From assembly GCA_050949745.1 (NCBI GenBank), contig JBMNGF010000018.1:124001-188000 (forward strand): a stretch of DNA of 64,000 nucleotides, given 5' to 3'. The notes below the pieces were generated by a model, which did no database searches, was not told the DNA's origin, and saw only the letters and a program-made list of their open reading frames with translations. The stretch's first letter is position 1, and every line of letters begins with the position of its first letter. This document shows positions 16,741 through 25,729 of the stretch, in pieces. The DNA is from Syntrophaceticus sp050949745 (GTDB lineage: Bacteria > Bacillota > DSM-12270 > Thermacetogeniales > Thermacetogeniaceae). A program made the translations under genes and the position numbers.

Positions 16741-17961
16741 TTGAAACTGCTGTTGGCCGGGTTTGACACGCGCGCTGTGGCTGAGTCAGCAGCCCGGGCC
16801 GGCTGTTCCTTTATATCGCTGGACTCTTTTGGTGATCTGGATCATGCCCTGCTCTGTCCTGTTTACAGCCCACATCATCCTTTGCCTGGTTTTCCGGTAG
16901 GTGGTGGGTCGAATATGGAGCGCCTTGCGGAGTGGGGCATTTTCCTCGCCAGACAGGGCGCCTGGGATTCATTGGTTTATGGTTCGGGATTCGAAAACAG
17001 GACTGAGTTGTTGTCTGCTTTATTGGAGGGCGGCAGTCGGCTGATTGGAAACAGTCTGGAATCCATTGAGGATGTGCGGGATCCGGTTGCCCTATCCCAA
17101 GCACTGCAAAGAGATGGTTACCATGCTCCAAAAACTTACCCATCAGATGGCAGACAGCATGATCTGGGGAGCAGCTGGCTCATTAAGCCGCAGAAAAGCG
17201 GTGGGGGACGTGGTGTGAGGCTTAAAAATCCAGGGGAGGCCGTCCCGGAAGGGTGCATCTGCCAGGAGTATATTGCCGGGAGACAGTGTTCTTTCACCTT
17301 TGTGGCTGATGGCAGGGATGCTTTTGTTTTAGGGATAACAGAGCAGCTTACAGGCACAAGGTCCTTTAATGGAAGGGAGTTTGGCTATGCAGGCAGCCTG
17401 TTCCCTTTAGAGGTGGATGAGCCGAAGAAGGTGTTTACAGCTGCAGCGTGGATTGCCAGCTGGCTCACAGCTAGCTACGGGTTGAGGGGTTTAAATGGTG
17501 TTGACTTCATTTTTGACGGTGAAAACTGTTGGGTGATCGAGGTTAACCCTAGGTACTCAGCCTCTATGGAGCTCTTGGACCTGGCTTATGGTGTTTCCCT
17601 TTTTGAGTTCCATATGCTGGCTTCAGGAGGTAAGTGGCAGGATGTAAAGCAGCTGGTAGGGAGGTTGCCCGTTGAGCAAACATTTTACCAACCGCGCAGC
17701 ATTTGGGGAAAAAAGGTGATCTATACTCGTTCCAACGTGAGGATTAGACCGCTACAGCCAGATCAGTACGGCAGTGAGTGGGAATGGGCACACGGGATGC
17801 ATAAATTAGGCCTGCGGGACCTGCCCTTTCCCGGAGAGGTTATTCCTGCGGGGAACCCTGTAGCCACAGCGGTTGCCTGGGGATGGTGTAAGACAGAATG
17901 CTTAGAGAGGTTGGAATTGACCTCTCAGCTGATGAGAAACCAGTTAGACCCTGTAGATTAG
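16741..17961 (+). CDS. ATP-grasp protein of the H4MPT gene set (COG2232-like)
   Basis: 406-aa ATP-grasp ligase of a family that accompanies H4MPT genes in methylotrophs; the acceptor is unknown. ATP-binding lysine in SSWLIKPQKSGGGRGVRL, CICQEYIAGRQCSFTFVADG and the metal-binding VIEVNPRYSASMELLDLA are clear. A C-terminal part of about 110 residues is family-specific. The start is TTG only two bases after the mtdB stop. One of three ATP-grasp proteins in this module. A glutamyl or carboxylate-amine ligation of H4MPT or methanofuran side chains is likely but not shown. Confidence 0.75.
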   Translation: MKLLLAGFDTRAVAESAARAGCSFISLDSFGDLDHALLCPVYSPHHPLPGFPVGGGSNMERLAEWGIFLARQGAWDSLVYGSGFENRTELLSALLEGGSRLIGNSLESIEDVRDPVALSQALQRDGYHAPKTYPSDGRQHDLGSSWLIKPQKSGGGRGVRLKNPGEAVPEGCICQEYIAGRQCSFTFVADGRDAFVLGITEQLTGTRSFNGREFGYAGSLFPLEVDEPKKVFTAAAWIASWLTASYGLRGLNGVDFIFDGENCWVIEVNPRYSASMELLDLAYGVSLFEFHMLASGGKWQDVKQLVGRLPVEQTFYQPRSIWGKKVIYTRSNVRIRPLQPDQYGSEWEWAHGMHKLGLRDLPFPGEVIPAGNPVATAVAWGWCKTECLERLELTSQLMRNQLDPVD

Positions 17962-17990
17962 TAATAATCAAAAACCGGAAGGTGAGAGGG

Positions 17991-18320
17991 ATGAAATGGA
18001 TATTGATCACCGGGCGGACCCGCAAGCAGGGTATCGGCCTGGTTAAAGGAAAGTTGGGAGCGGATTACCGACAGGAAGTTGAGCAAGTGGAACTCGCCCA
18101 TGATGATATGGTTTTGCTTGGATTGAATGTAGGGGAACAGGTGCTTGTGGAAAGTGACTTCGGTTCGATGACCGGTGTTGTGAGAAAGAATGATGGTCTA
18201 CCCAAAGGGATGGTTTTTATTCCCCAGGGTCCCCTGTCCAATAAATTGATCGGTTATAACACCGGAGGTACGGGTATGCCGGATTTCAAGGGTTTGCCGG
18301 TAGAAATTAAGCCAGCATAA
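17991..18320 (+). CDS. fwdD: Formylmethanofuran dehydrogenase subunit D-like (molybdopterin dinucleotide-binding domain)
   Basis: 109-aa protein matching the small FwdD/FmdD subunit, the C-terminal molybdopterin-dinucleotide-binding domain that in other Mo/W oxidoreductases is fused to the catalytic chain. Visible marks are ILITGRTRKQGIGLVKGKL, LGLNVGEQVLVESDFGSMTG and GMVFIPQGPLSNKLIG. The ATG at 17991 follows AAGGTGAGAGGG and replaces a longer frame that would overlap the ATP-grasp gene. Its presence directly before fwdB matters: the hydrolytic Fhc complex of aerobic methylotrophs is described without this subunit. Confidence 0.8.
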   Translation: MKWILITGRTRKQGIGLVKGKLGADYRQEVEQVELAHDDMVLLGLNVGEQVLVESDFGSMTGVVRKNDGLPKGMVFIPQGPLSNKLIGYNTGGTGMPDFKGLPVEIKPA

Positions 18321-18372
18321 AGATATGCTTCCGGTTTTAGTGCCATGTAGAGAAGAAAAGGGGATGGGAGAA

Positions 18373-19647
18373 TTGGACAAGGTACATGATGCTGTTTGTA
18401 ATTATTGCGGCTGCCTCTGTGATGATCTGGAGGTAACCATTGAGGATAATAAGATTACCAAAGTGTCCAAGGCCTGTACCATAGGAAAGAACAGGCTTTT
18501 ATCGCCAGTGGAACCCGCCCGCTGCCGGGTCGATGGGCAAGAGGCCTCCCTCGATGATGCCCTTGCTGCCGCAGCTAAAATTTTGAGCAAGGCAAAAAAT
18601 CCGCTGATTTATGGGCTGAGCAGCACCACCTGTGAGGCTCAAAAAAAAGCGGTGGAGATTGCAGAGATTACCGGGGCTAGTCTGGACAGTACTTCCTCGG
18701 TCTGCCATGGGCCGGGGTCAATGGCCCGCCAAATGGAGGGACTGCCCACCTGTACCCTGGGCGAGGTGAAAAACAGGGCAGACTTAATTGTATTTTGGGG
18801 CTGTAATCCGTCAGAGGCTCACCTGCGTCATTCAGTGCGCTATTCAGTAACGCCTAAGGGAATGTATGTACCTGAAGGTAAGAAGGGGCGCAAGGTTGTT
18901 GTTGTTGATGTTAGAAAGACGCCATCGGAAAAGATGGCTGATGTCTTCATCCAGCCGTGGCAGGGATATGACTATGAGTGTATTTCTGTGCTGAGGGCAT
19001 TGCTGGCAGGACAGAGTGTAGCAGCAAAAGAGGTGGGAGGTGTCAGTATCGACACCTGGAAAGACCTGCTTGAAACTATGAAAAATGCACAATACGGGGT
19101 TTTCTTTTTCGGTATGGGACTGACCATGACCAGGGGCAAGTTTAATAATATTCGTAATGCTATAGCCCTGGTGCGTGATCTAAATAAATTTACCAGGTTT
19201 ACAGTGATTCCTATGCGAGGGCATGGTAATGTTACCGGTGCTGAACAGACCGTCTGCTGGCAGACCGGGTTCCCCTTTGCTGTTAACTTCAGCCGTGGTT
19301 TCGCCCGGTATAACCCTGGTGAATACACAGCAGTGGACCTTCTGGCCAGGGGTGAGGCTGATGCAGCATTGATCCTTGCCTCAGATCCTGGTGCACATTT
19401 CCCGGCTCCGGCTGTTGAGCATCTGCGCAAGATACCGGTTGTGATGCTGGACAGTGAAGAAAACTGCACCAGTGAAGTGGCAGATGTGGTGATACCTGTG
19501 GCTGCTGCAGGGATTTCAGCGGAAGGGACAGCATACAGGATGGACAATGTGCCCCTGCGCTTAAAGAAGCTGGTTGATTCCCCCTATCTGCCCGATGAGC
19601 AGGTACTGGAGATGCTTAAGGAGAGGATCTTGCCATGTACAAGATAA
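18373..19647 (+). CDS. fwdB: Formylmethanofuran dehydrogenase subunit B (Mo/W catalytic subunit)
   Basis: Catalytic molybdopterin subunit of formylmethanofuran dehydrogenase, interconverting CO2 and formate. N-terminal CNYCGCLCDD supplies C-x2-C-x3-C, and KACTIG a fourth cysteine, for a [4Fe-4S] cluster. STSSVCHGPGSMARQ has cysteine at the position that ligates Mo or W in archaeal FwdB. WGCNPSEAHLRHSVRYS and PMRGHGNVTGAEQ further match the family. TTG at 18373 is chosen (AAGGGG 9 bases upstream, product starts close to the first cysteine); ATG at 18325 is the alternative. It overlaps fwdA by 13 bases. All visible active-site cysteines are kept. Confidence 0.88.
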   Translation: MDKVHDAVCNYCGCLCDDLEVTIEDNKITKVSKACTIGKNRLLSPVEPARCRVDGQEASLDDALAAAAKILSKAKNPLIYGLSSTTCEAQKKAVEIAEITGASLDSTSSVCHGPGSMARQMEGLPTCTLGEVKNRADLIVFWGCNPSEAHLRHSVRYSVTPKGMYVPEGKKGRKVVVVDVRKTPSEKMADVFIQPWQGYDYECISVLRALLAGQSVAAKEVGGVSIDTWKDLLETMKNAQYGVFFFGMGLTMTRGKFNNIRNAIALVRDLNKFTRFTVIPMRGHGNVTGAEQTVCWQTGFPFAVNFSRGFARYNPGEYTAVDLLARGEADAALILASDPGAHFPAPAVEHLRKIPVVMLDSEENCTSEVADVVIPVAAAGISAEGTAYRMDNVPLRLKKLVDSPYLPDEQVLEMLKERILPCTR

Positions 19648-21257
19648 TCAATGGTAGAGTTTATGACCCCGTTCATGGAATAGATGGTGAAAGAAAGACG
19701 ATTTATATAAAGGATGGCTCCATCGTAGAGGGGCCGTTTGAGGGAGCGGAGGTTATTGATGCCCAGGGCATGGTTGTGATGCCTGGTGGTGTGGAAGTAC
19801 ACAGCCATATCGCAGGGCCTAAGGTCAATGTAGGGCGCCAGATGTGTCCTGAAGACCATTACGTAGGGGTGGAGCCTAGAACAGATATTACCAGAGCGGG
19901 ATGCGGCCAGGTTGTTCCTACGACCTATGTCACCGGGTACAGGTATGCCCGCATGGGCTATACAACTGCTTTTGAAGCGGCAACCCCCCCTCTTGAGGCG
20001 AGGCATGTTCATGAGGAATTAAATGATATCCCGATGCTGGACAAGGGTTGTTATGTGTTGATGGGCAACAATCATTTTGTGCTGCGAGCCATCAAAAACG
20101 GGGACCGCCAGGGGTTAAAGGACTACATAGCCTGGCTCCTTTTGGCCACCAAGGGTTATGCGATCAAGGTGGTAAACCCCGGTGGGGTTGTGAATTGGAA
20201 GTTGAATGGAAATGCCACCACTCTTGATGAAGAGGCTAAGGGTTATGGAGTTACCCCCAGGGAGATTGTTTCTCATCTGGTACAGGCCAATGAGGAATTG
20301 GGTTTGCCCCATCCGGTCCATATTCACTGCAATAACCTGGGGCAGCCTGGTAACTACCGCACCACGCTGGAGACTCTAAAAGAAGTCGAAGGGCAGAGGA
20401 TGCATCTGACGCATTTGCAGTTTCACAGCTATGGTGCCAGCAAGAGGGGGCGTATAGTATCTAAAGCTCCTGAGATTGCCGAATATTTGAATACACATCC
20501 AAAAATAACGGCAGATGCCGGCCAGGTGGTCTTCGGACCGGTCACTACCATGACTGCTGATGGTGCATTGCAGCATCAGCTGCATTTGATGACTGGGTCT
20601 AAATGGGGCAATACAGATATTGAGATGGAAACAGGCTCTGGTGTTGTCCCCATGATGTATAAAAAGAGCAGTTTAGCTAATTCGGTACAGTGGGCTATCG
20701 GTCTCGAACTTCTTCTGACAGTAGAGAATCCCTGGCAGATTTTCCTGACCACTGATCACCCTAATGCCGGTCCTTTTACAGCCTATCCGTCGATTATTAA
20801 GCTCTTGATGGATCGCGACTATAGGGAAGAGATGCTTTCCCAGATGAATAAAAAGACCTCTAAGTATACCACTTTGGCGGGTATCAAGAGGGAATACACC
20901 TTAAGTGAGATCGCTGTGATTACCAGGTCAGGTCCGGCCAGGGTTCTGGGACTTAAAAAGAAAGGACACCTCGGTGCAGGTGCTGATGCTGATGTTGCTA
21001 TTTATCCGATGCTTGAGGATAAGGAAGAGATGTTTGCCAATCCCACCTATGTTTTTAAGGGCGGCAAGCTTGTTGTTAGGAGTGGAAAAATAATCGAGCA
21101 GGTTTTCGGGGCAACCCATTATGTTGATGCCCCTTGGAACAAGGATCTATTGGAGCGAATTGCTGATGACTTCCAGCGCTTCTATACTGTTTCCATGTCC
21201 AACTATCCAGTGCAGCCGGAGTACCTCCCAGTTAGTGAGGTGGTATCATGTTCATAA
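19635..21257 (+). CDS. fwdA: Formylmethanofuran dehydrogenase subunit A (amidohydrolase)
   Basis: Amidohydrolase-fold subunit that condenses formate with methanofuran, or hydrolyses formyl-methanofuran, at a binuclear metal site. Expected ligands are visible: VEVHSHIAGPKVN (HxH), the probable carboxylated lysine in GYAIKVVNPGG, HIHCNN, HLTHLQFHSYG and the aspartate in TTDHPNAGPF. The 540-aa length fits archaeal FwdA and bacterial FhcA. Coupled to fwdB (13-base overlap) and ftr (10-base overlap). Together with subunits B, C and D it forms the core enzyme. Confidence 0.92.
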   Translation: MYKIINGRVYDPVHGIDGERKTIYIKDGSIVEGPFEGAEVIDAQGMVVMPGGVEVHSHIAGPKVNVGRQMCPEDHYVGVEPRTDITRAGCGQVVPTTYVTGYRYARMGYTTAFEAATPPLEARHVHEELNDIPMLDKGCYVLMGNNHFVLRAIKNGDRQGLKDYIAWLLLATKGYAIKVVNPGGVVNWKLNGNATTLDEEAKGYGVTPREIVSHLVQANEELGLPHPVHIHCNNLGQPGNYRTTLETLKEVEGQRMHLTHLQFHSYGASKRGRIVSKAPEIAEYLNTHPKITADAGQVVFGPVTTMTADGALQHQLHLMTGSKWGNTDIEMETGSGVVPMMYKKSSLANSVQWAIGLELLLTVENPWQIFLTTDHPNAGPFTAYPSIIKLLMDRDYREEMLSQMNKKTSKYTTLAGIKREYTLSEIAVITRSGPARVLGLKKKGHLGAGADADVAIYPMLEDKEEMFANPTYVFKGGKLVVRSGKIIEQVFGATHYVDAPWNKDLLERIADDFQRFYTVSMSNYPVQPEYLPVSEVVSCS

Positions 21258-22135
21258 ATGGAGTAATGATCGAGGATACTTTCGCTGAAGCTTTTCAAAT
21301 GTATGGCACCCGTCTGATCATCACTGCCATATCGCCGAAGTGGGCGATGACCACCGCCCAGGTTGTAACAGGGTTTGCTACCTCTGTGATCGGCTGTGGT
21401 TGTGAGGCAGGGATCGAGGGAATGGTTGAGGATACACCTGATGGTAGACCCGGTGTTTCCTGCCTTTTCTTTGGCATGTCCAAGAAGGACTTGGAAAAAC
21501 AGCTGCTCAATCGTGTGGGGCAGGGGATCATGACTGCACCCACATCTGCCTGCTATAACGGGTTGGATGTTCCAGATAGACTGGAAGTAGGTGGGAAGAT
21601 CCGTTATTTTGGTGACGGCTACCAGATCAGCAAATTGATCAATGGCAGGCGATTCTGGCGCATCCCGGTGATGGAAGGTGAGTTTATTCTAGAAGAAGAG
21701 TTTGGAGTTAAAAAGTCTGTGGGTGGAGGTAACTTTTTGATTCTGGGGGAGGATGTTCCCAAGACACTGGAAGCAGCTGAAGCTGCAGTAGAAGCCATGC
21801 GGGGAGTAAGGGGGGTAGCCCTTCCGTTTCCTGGCGGTATCGTGCGCAGTGGGAGCAAGGTCGGTTCCCAGTACAAGTTCCTCTCTGCATCAACAAATAC
21901 AGCCTACTGCCCGACCATCAAAGGGCAGGTCAAGTCTTCACTTGATGAGGCTGTCGGATGTGTGCTGGAGATCGTTATTGATGGCCTCGATCTGGAAGGT
22001 GTTGAAGAGGCTATGCGATTAGGGATAAAGGCAGCCTGTAAACCGGGCATAGTAAAGATTACTGCCGGTAATTATGGGGGAAGTCTCGGCAAATTCCACC
22101 TTCATTTAGCCGATATTTTGGAGTGTGCGCTATGA
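21248..22135 (+). CDS. ftr: Formylmethanofuran:H4MPT formyltransferase
   Basis: Moves the formyl group between methanofuran and H4MPT. The 295-aa protein carries the family's N-terminal EDTFAEAFQMYGTRLIITA, ATSVIGCGCEAGIEG, PTSACYNGLDVP and GGNFLILGEDVPKTLEAAEAA. Length and motif order match both archaeal Ftr and bacterial FhcD. The start lies within the last codons of fwdA and the stop overlaps the fwdC start as ATGA, so the subunits are probably made in fixed ratio. The gene order B-A-ftr-C interleaves transferase and dehydrogenase subunits, as in bacterial fhc operons. Confidence 0.93.
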   Translation: MFINGVMIEDTFAEAFQMYGTRLIITAISPKWAMTTAQVVTGFATSVIGCGCEAGIEGMVEDTPDGRPGVSCLFFGMSKKDLEKQLLNRVGQGIMTAPTSACYNGLDVPDRLEVGGKIRYFGDGYQISKLINGRRFWRIPVMEGEFILEEEFGVKKSVGGGNFLILGEDVPKTLEAAEAAVEAMRGVRGVALPFPGGIVRSGSKVGSQYKFLSASTNTAYCPTIKGQVKSSLDEAVGCVLEIVIDGLDLEGVEEAMRLGIKAACKPGIVKITAGNYGGSLGKFHLHLADILECAL

Positions 22136-22986
22136 AAATAATAAAATTAACACTGGCTCATAAGCTGACGATTCCACTTGAAGTAGATGGATTGAGCCCG
22201 GCGAAACTGGCGGGTATGAGTATTGAGCAAATCAAGGCCTGTGAAATCTGGTATGGCAAGACTAAAAGACAGGTAGGTGATTTCTTTCAGGTTGAGACTG
22301 TTGAAGGAACTCCGGATCTGCCTGAGGGGATATCTATTTTAGATGATGATGCCTGTCTTGAATATTTTGGGGACCTGTCCCGAGTGAAGCGCATCGGACA
22401 GAGCCTGGATGAAGGCCTTATTCTGGTGCATGGGGACGCGGGTATCCACCTGGGTGCATTTATGTCTGGCGGCTGTATTGTGGTCGAGGGCAGTACCGGC
22501 GACTGGACAGGGGCTCATATGTCTGGAGGGCAGATAAGGGTAAAGGGAAATGTTGGTAACTTTACTGGCAGCGGTTACTGGGGAAGCAAACTGGGTATGA
22601 CCGGTGGACAGATTTTGATAGAGGGGTCTGCTGCTGATATGACCGGTCGCTTGATGAGGCGCGGCCTGATCACAGTGTTGGGTGATACTGGGGACTTCAC
22701 AGCTGGCAATATGGTTGCTGGGACTGTTATCGTCGGTGGGACAACCGGTCGTAGAACCGGAGCGGAGATGAAAAGAGGAACAGTGATCCTCATTCAGGAG
22801 CCCGAGATGATGCCGACTTTCCAGCAAACCTGTGTTTATGAGCCGGTATTTCTCAATGTTTTTGTGCGCCTGCTGAGAGCAGCCGGGATCAATGTGCCTG
22901 GTCTTGAGGAAAACGTTACCTGTCGGCGCTATGCAGGTGATCAGGTAGTTCAGGGGAAAGGAGAAATACTGATTTGTCAAAGTTAG
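22132..22986 (+). CDS. fwdC: Formylmethanofuran dehydrogenase subunit C
   Basis: Right-handed beta-helix subunit related to the C-terminal domain of glutamate synthase. At least six repeats of the G-x-x-x-G-x(7)-G type can be followed, for example GAFMSGGCIVVEGSTGDWTG, AHMSGGQIRVKGNVGNFTG and GNMVAGTVIVGG (about residues 95-215). It probably holds FwdA and FwdB together. The ATG at 22132 overlaps the ftr stop as ATGA; the GTG at 22123 is less likely. The C-terminal 70 residues are outside the repeat region. It overlaps mch by 13 bases. Confidence 0.9.
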   Translation: MKIIKLTLAHKLTIPLEVDGLSPAKLAGMSIEQIKACEIWYGKTKRQVGDFFQVETVEGTPDLPEGISILDDDACLEYFGDLSRVKRIGQSLDEGLILVHGDAGIHLGAFMSGGCIVVEGSTGDWTGAHMSGGQIRVKGNVGNFTGSGYWGSKLGMTGGQILIEGSAADMTGRLMRRGLITVLGDTGDFTAGNMVAGTVIVGGTTGRRTGAEMKRGTVILIQEPEMMPTFQQTCVYEPVFLNVFVRLLRAAGINVPGLEENVTCRRYAGDQVVQGKGEILICQS

Positions 22987-23936
22987 CATACAGTCCAAAT
23001 GAAAAGGCGAAAGATATTGTTTTAGCAATGATAGATCAAAAAGAAGAGCTAAATATCGAAGTTCACACCCTGGAAAATGGCACAACAGTTGTTGACTGCG
23101 GGGTACAGGTGGCAGGGGGTATTACAGCAGGACTGCTCTTTGCCGAGGTTTGTATGGGCGGCCTTGGAAAATGTGAGATCCAGCCTCTTGATGTAGATGA
23201 TCTTTTTATGCCCGGAATCAAGGTTTACCTGGACATCCCGGCGGTGGGCTGTATGGGCTGCCAGTATGCCGGCTGGGCTGTTAAAGCCGGGGAGTATTTC
23301 GCTATGGGTTCAGGACCCGCTCGGATTAAATTCGGTGCAGAGGAATTGATGCAGGATCTGGGGTATAAGGATGATGCCTCTTGTGCTGTCCTGGCGATAG
23401 AAGCAGGGAAGCTCCCCGGTGTTGAGGCGGCGGATTATATCGCCGGCAGGTGTGGGGTAGCAGGCAAGGACCTCCATATTTTGGCTGCTCCGACTGCAAG
23501 TATTACAGGTTCTCTGCAGATAGCTGCTAGGGTGGTAGAAACAGGTCTGCACAAGCTGACTGAACTTGGTTTTGACATCAAAAAGATCGTTTCAGGGTTT
23601 GGAACATGCCCGCTTGCTCCAATAACAAATGGGGATCTCCAGGCGATCGGAGTGACCAATGATTGTGTCCTTTACGGTGGCCGTGTTTGGTATACGGTTG
23701 ACTGTGAAGACAGCGAAGTTGAAAGGATCTTGGATAAGATCCCATCCAACAGTTCCCGGGATTATGGAAAGCCCTTTTATGACCTTTTCAAGGAGTATGG
23801 GGATTTTTATTCCATTGATCCTATGTTGTTCAGCCCTGCTGAGGTCTTTATCAACAATATAAAAAGCGGACGGCTTTATCATACAGGCGAATTGAATAAG
23901 ACATTACTAACAGGTATTTTCGGAAAGAGTGAATAA
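22974..23936 (+). CDS. mch: Methenyl-H4MPT cyclohydrolase
   Basis: Interconverts methenyl-H4MPT and formyl-H4MPT. The 320-aa protein is full length for Mch: TVVDCGVQVAGGITAGLLFAE, VYLDIPAVGCMGCQYAGW, MGSGPARI and GFGTCPLAPI are all recognisable. The start is TTG inside the 3' end of fwdC, preceded by AAAGGAG. With MtdB upstream and Ftr and Fwd adjacent, the four-step interconversion of methylene-H4MPT and CO2 is complete in one operon. Confidence 0.93.
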   Translation: MSKLAYSPNEKAKDIVLAMIDQKEELNIEVHTLENGTTVVDCGVQVAGGITAGLLFAEVCMGGLGKCEIQPLDVDDLFMPGIKVYLDIPAVGCMGCQYAGWAVKAGEYFAMGSGPARIKFGAEELMQDLGYKDDASCAVLAIEAGKLPGVEAADYIAGRCGVAGKDLHILAAPTASITGSLQIAARVVETGLHKLTELGFDIKKIVSGFGTCPLAPITNGDLQAIGVTNDCVLYGGRVWYTVDCEDSEVERILDKIPSNSSRDYGKPFYDLFKEYGDFYSIDPMLFSPAEVFINNIKSGRLYHTGELNKTLLTGIFGKSE

Positions 23937-24843
23937 AGGGATGCGCATTGCTATTATCGGTAACAACCAATGCTGGCATGCAGCAGAACTGGCTGTGGCC
24001 TTGGAGAGGCTGAAGGTGGATGTTTCGTGCATCGCCCCCCGGCGCATGCGTGCATCTATAGGTGAAAAACCTTATGTGGCCTCCTGTAATGGGCCATCAT
24101 CTATTCCTTTGGATGATTTTGATGCGGTGGTGGTGCGTTCTGTCCCCGGCGGCTCTTTAGAGCAGGTGATTTTTAGGGTTGATCTGCTTCACCGCATGGA
24201 AAACGCCGGGGTTAAGCTGATCAATAATCCGGACTGTATTGAAACAACAGTGGATAAATACTATACATCGACCCTGCTTGAGGATCATGGGATTCCTACA
24301 CCGCGCACAGTGGTAACCGAACGCTTTGAGGATGCAATGGATGCTTTTCGAATGATGGGGGATGCAATTGTGAAGCCCCTCTTTGGTTCTCTGGGGTTAG
24401 GCATGGTACGGATTTCAGATGAGGATACCGCTCATAGGGTTTTTAAGGCTTGGCAGGCATGCCGTTATGTTTACTATGTCCAGGAATATATTCCGCACGG
24501 CAATTGGGATATCAGGGCATTTGTCATCGGTTCCCGGGTTGCTGCTGCCATGAGCCGGAGTTCTGACAATTGGAAGACAAATATTAACAGAGGTGGTATT
24601 GCTGAACCCTATAAATTATCACCTGAACAGGAAGAACTCTGCTTCAAGACGGCTTCTGCATTAGGTGCAGCATACCTGGGGGTAGACATATTGGTTGATC
24701 CGGATGGGGTTTCTTATGTGATTGAGGCCAACAGCGCTCCCGGGTGGAAAGGGCTGCAGGATGTGACAGATGTGAATATTGCTTCTGAGCTTGCGAATTA
24801 TGTTGTCAGGTATGCCCGGGGGGAGTTAGAATATGGAGAATAA
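23929..24843 (+). CDS. RimK-like ATP-grasp ligase (possible H4MPT:glutamate ligase, MptN-like)
   Basis: 304-aa RimK-type ATP-grasp protein. Motifs: the ATP-binding lysine in DAIVKPLFGSLGLGMVRI, YYVQEYIPHGNWDIRAFVIG, NINRGGIAEPY and the metal-binding YVIEANSAPGWKGLQ. In methanogens a related enzyme (MptN) adds glutamate to H4MPT, and homologues sit in methylotroph H4MPT clusters, so a side-chain ligase is the best guess. The start is GTG at 23929 overlapping mch, or ATG at 23941; neither has an ideal ribosome binding site. Confidence 0.7.
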   Translation: MNKGMRIAIIGNNQCWHAAELAVALERLKVDVSCIAPRRMRASIGEKPYVASCNGPSSIPLDDFDAVVVRSVPGGSLEQVIFRVDLLHRMENAGVKLINNPDCIETTVDKYYTSTLLEDHGIPTPRTVVTERFEDAMDAFRMMGDAIVKPLFGSLGLGMVRISDEDTAHRVFKAWQACRYVYYVQEYIPHGNWDIRAFVIGSRVAAAMSRSSDNWKTNINRGGIAEPYKLSPEQEELCFKTASALGAAYLGVDILVDPDGVSYVIEANSAPGWKGLQDVTDVNIASELANYVVRYARGELEYGE

Positions 24844-25726
24844 AGCTTTAAACAGGGTGGATGTCGGTCGAGCGGCACAGGCCGCTTGCCTGTTAGAAGT
24901 GATTTCCCCCAAGCCCGGCAATGTTAACCGCAGCTTCGATTTTTCCGATACCACCTTGGCTGATTTTATGATGAGCGCGGTGATGATTGGCCGTTGTATG
25001 GAAGAGGCACAACTTAATCCAGTAGGGGAGACAGTCAAAAGGGCAGTTCAGGATACCCGTAGGATGGTACCGAGGAATACCAACTTAGGTATAATCCTGC
25101 TCTTTACACCACTGGCCAAGGCTTATGGCGAAGGTGAACTTCGCCAGTCAGTACAAAGAGTGCTGGAATCGCTCACCATTGAGGATGCCCAGGAAGTTTA
25201 CGGGGCAATCCGTATGGCATCTCCTGGGGGTTTAGGTAAAGCCCCAACATATGATGTGACCGATAATGTTGATATAACACTTCTGGAATCGATGAGCCTG
25301 GCGCGTGAGAGGGATGCTATCGCCAGGGAGTATGTGACCGATTTTGCCATTACATTTGAATTGGGATGGCCTTCGCTAGAATCCTTTTTGAAAGAAGGGT
25401 ATGATTTTTCCGCAGCTGTTGTTCAAACGTATTTAACCATTCTAGCAGAGGTGCCGGATACCTTGATTGCCAGGAAGAAGGATATGCAAGAAGCATTGGA
25501 TATTTCCCGTAGGGCTGCGGAGGTTCTACGAGCTGGGGGGATTTCCTCGGCTGGAGGAAGAGAAGAAATCCAGAAGCTTGACGCCTATCTCAGATTGGAT
25601 GGCAATACACTTAACCCAGGTACTACCGCAGATCTGACCGCTGCAGCGATCTTTGTTTTTCTACTGCAAAATGACTTAGATGCTTGGCATAAAGCAAGGA
25701 TGACATACATAAGAAGAGGAGGATGA
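24833..25726 (+). CDS. CitG/MdcB-like triphosphoribosyl-dephospho-CoA synthase family protein
   Basis: 297-aa helical protein of the CitG/MdcB family (COG1767), recognised by EVISPKPGNVNRSFDFSDTT and the long helical repeats around VYGAIRMASPGGLGKAP. CitG makes the citrate-lyase prosthetic group precursor, but no citrate or malonate lyase genes are near. Members of this family are regularly found in H4MPT clusters of methylotrophs and in methanogens, so a nucleotide-ribosyl transfer step in C1-cofactor synthesis is more likely. Overlaps the previous gene by 11 bases. Confidence 0.7.
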   Translation: MENKALNRVDVGRAAQAACLLEVISPKPGNVNRSFDFSDTTLADFMMSAVMIGRCMEEAQLNPVGETVKRAVQDTRRMVPRNTNLGIILLFTPLAKAYGEGELRQSVQRVLESLTIEDAQEVYGAIRMASPGGLGKAPTYDVTDNVDITLLESMSLARERDAIAREYVTDFAITFELGWPSLESFLKEGYDFSAAVVQTYLTILAEVPDTLIARKKDMQEALDISRRAAEVLRAGGISSAGGREEIQKLDAYLRLDGNTLNPGTTADLTAAAIFVFLLQNDLDAWHKARMTYIRRGG

Positions 25727-25729
25727 TCC

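Noticed and set aside
17898..17990. Longer N-terminus for the FwdD-like protein
   Set aside because: It would overlap the ATP-grasp gene by 64 bases and lacks a ribosome binding site, whereas ATG 17991 has a good one and starts at the conserved domain.
18972..19547. 191-codon minus-strand ORF opposite fwdB
   Set aside because: Low-complexity Ser/Ala/Thr translation typical of a shadow frame; fwdB is well conserved on the other strand.
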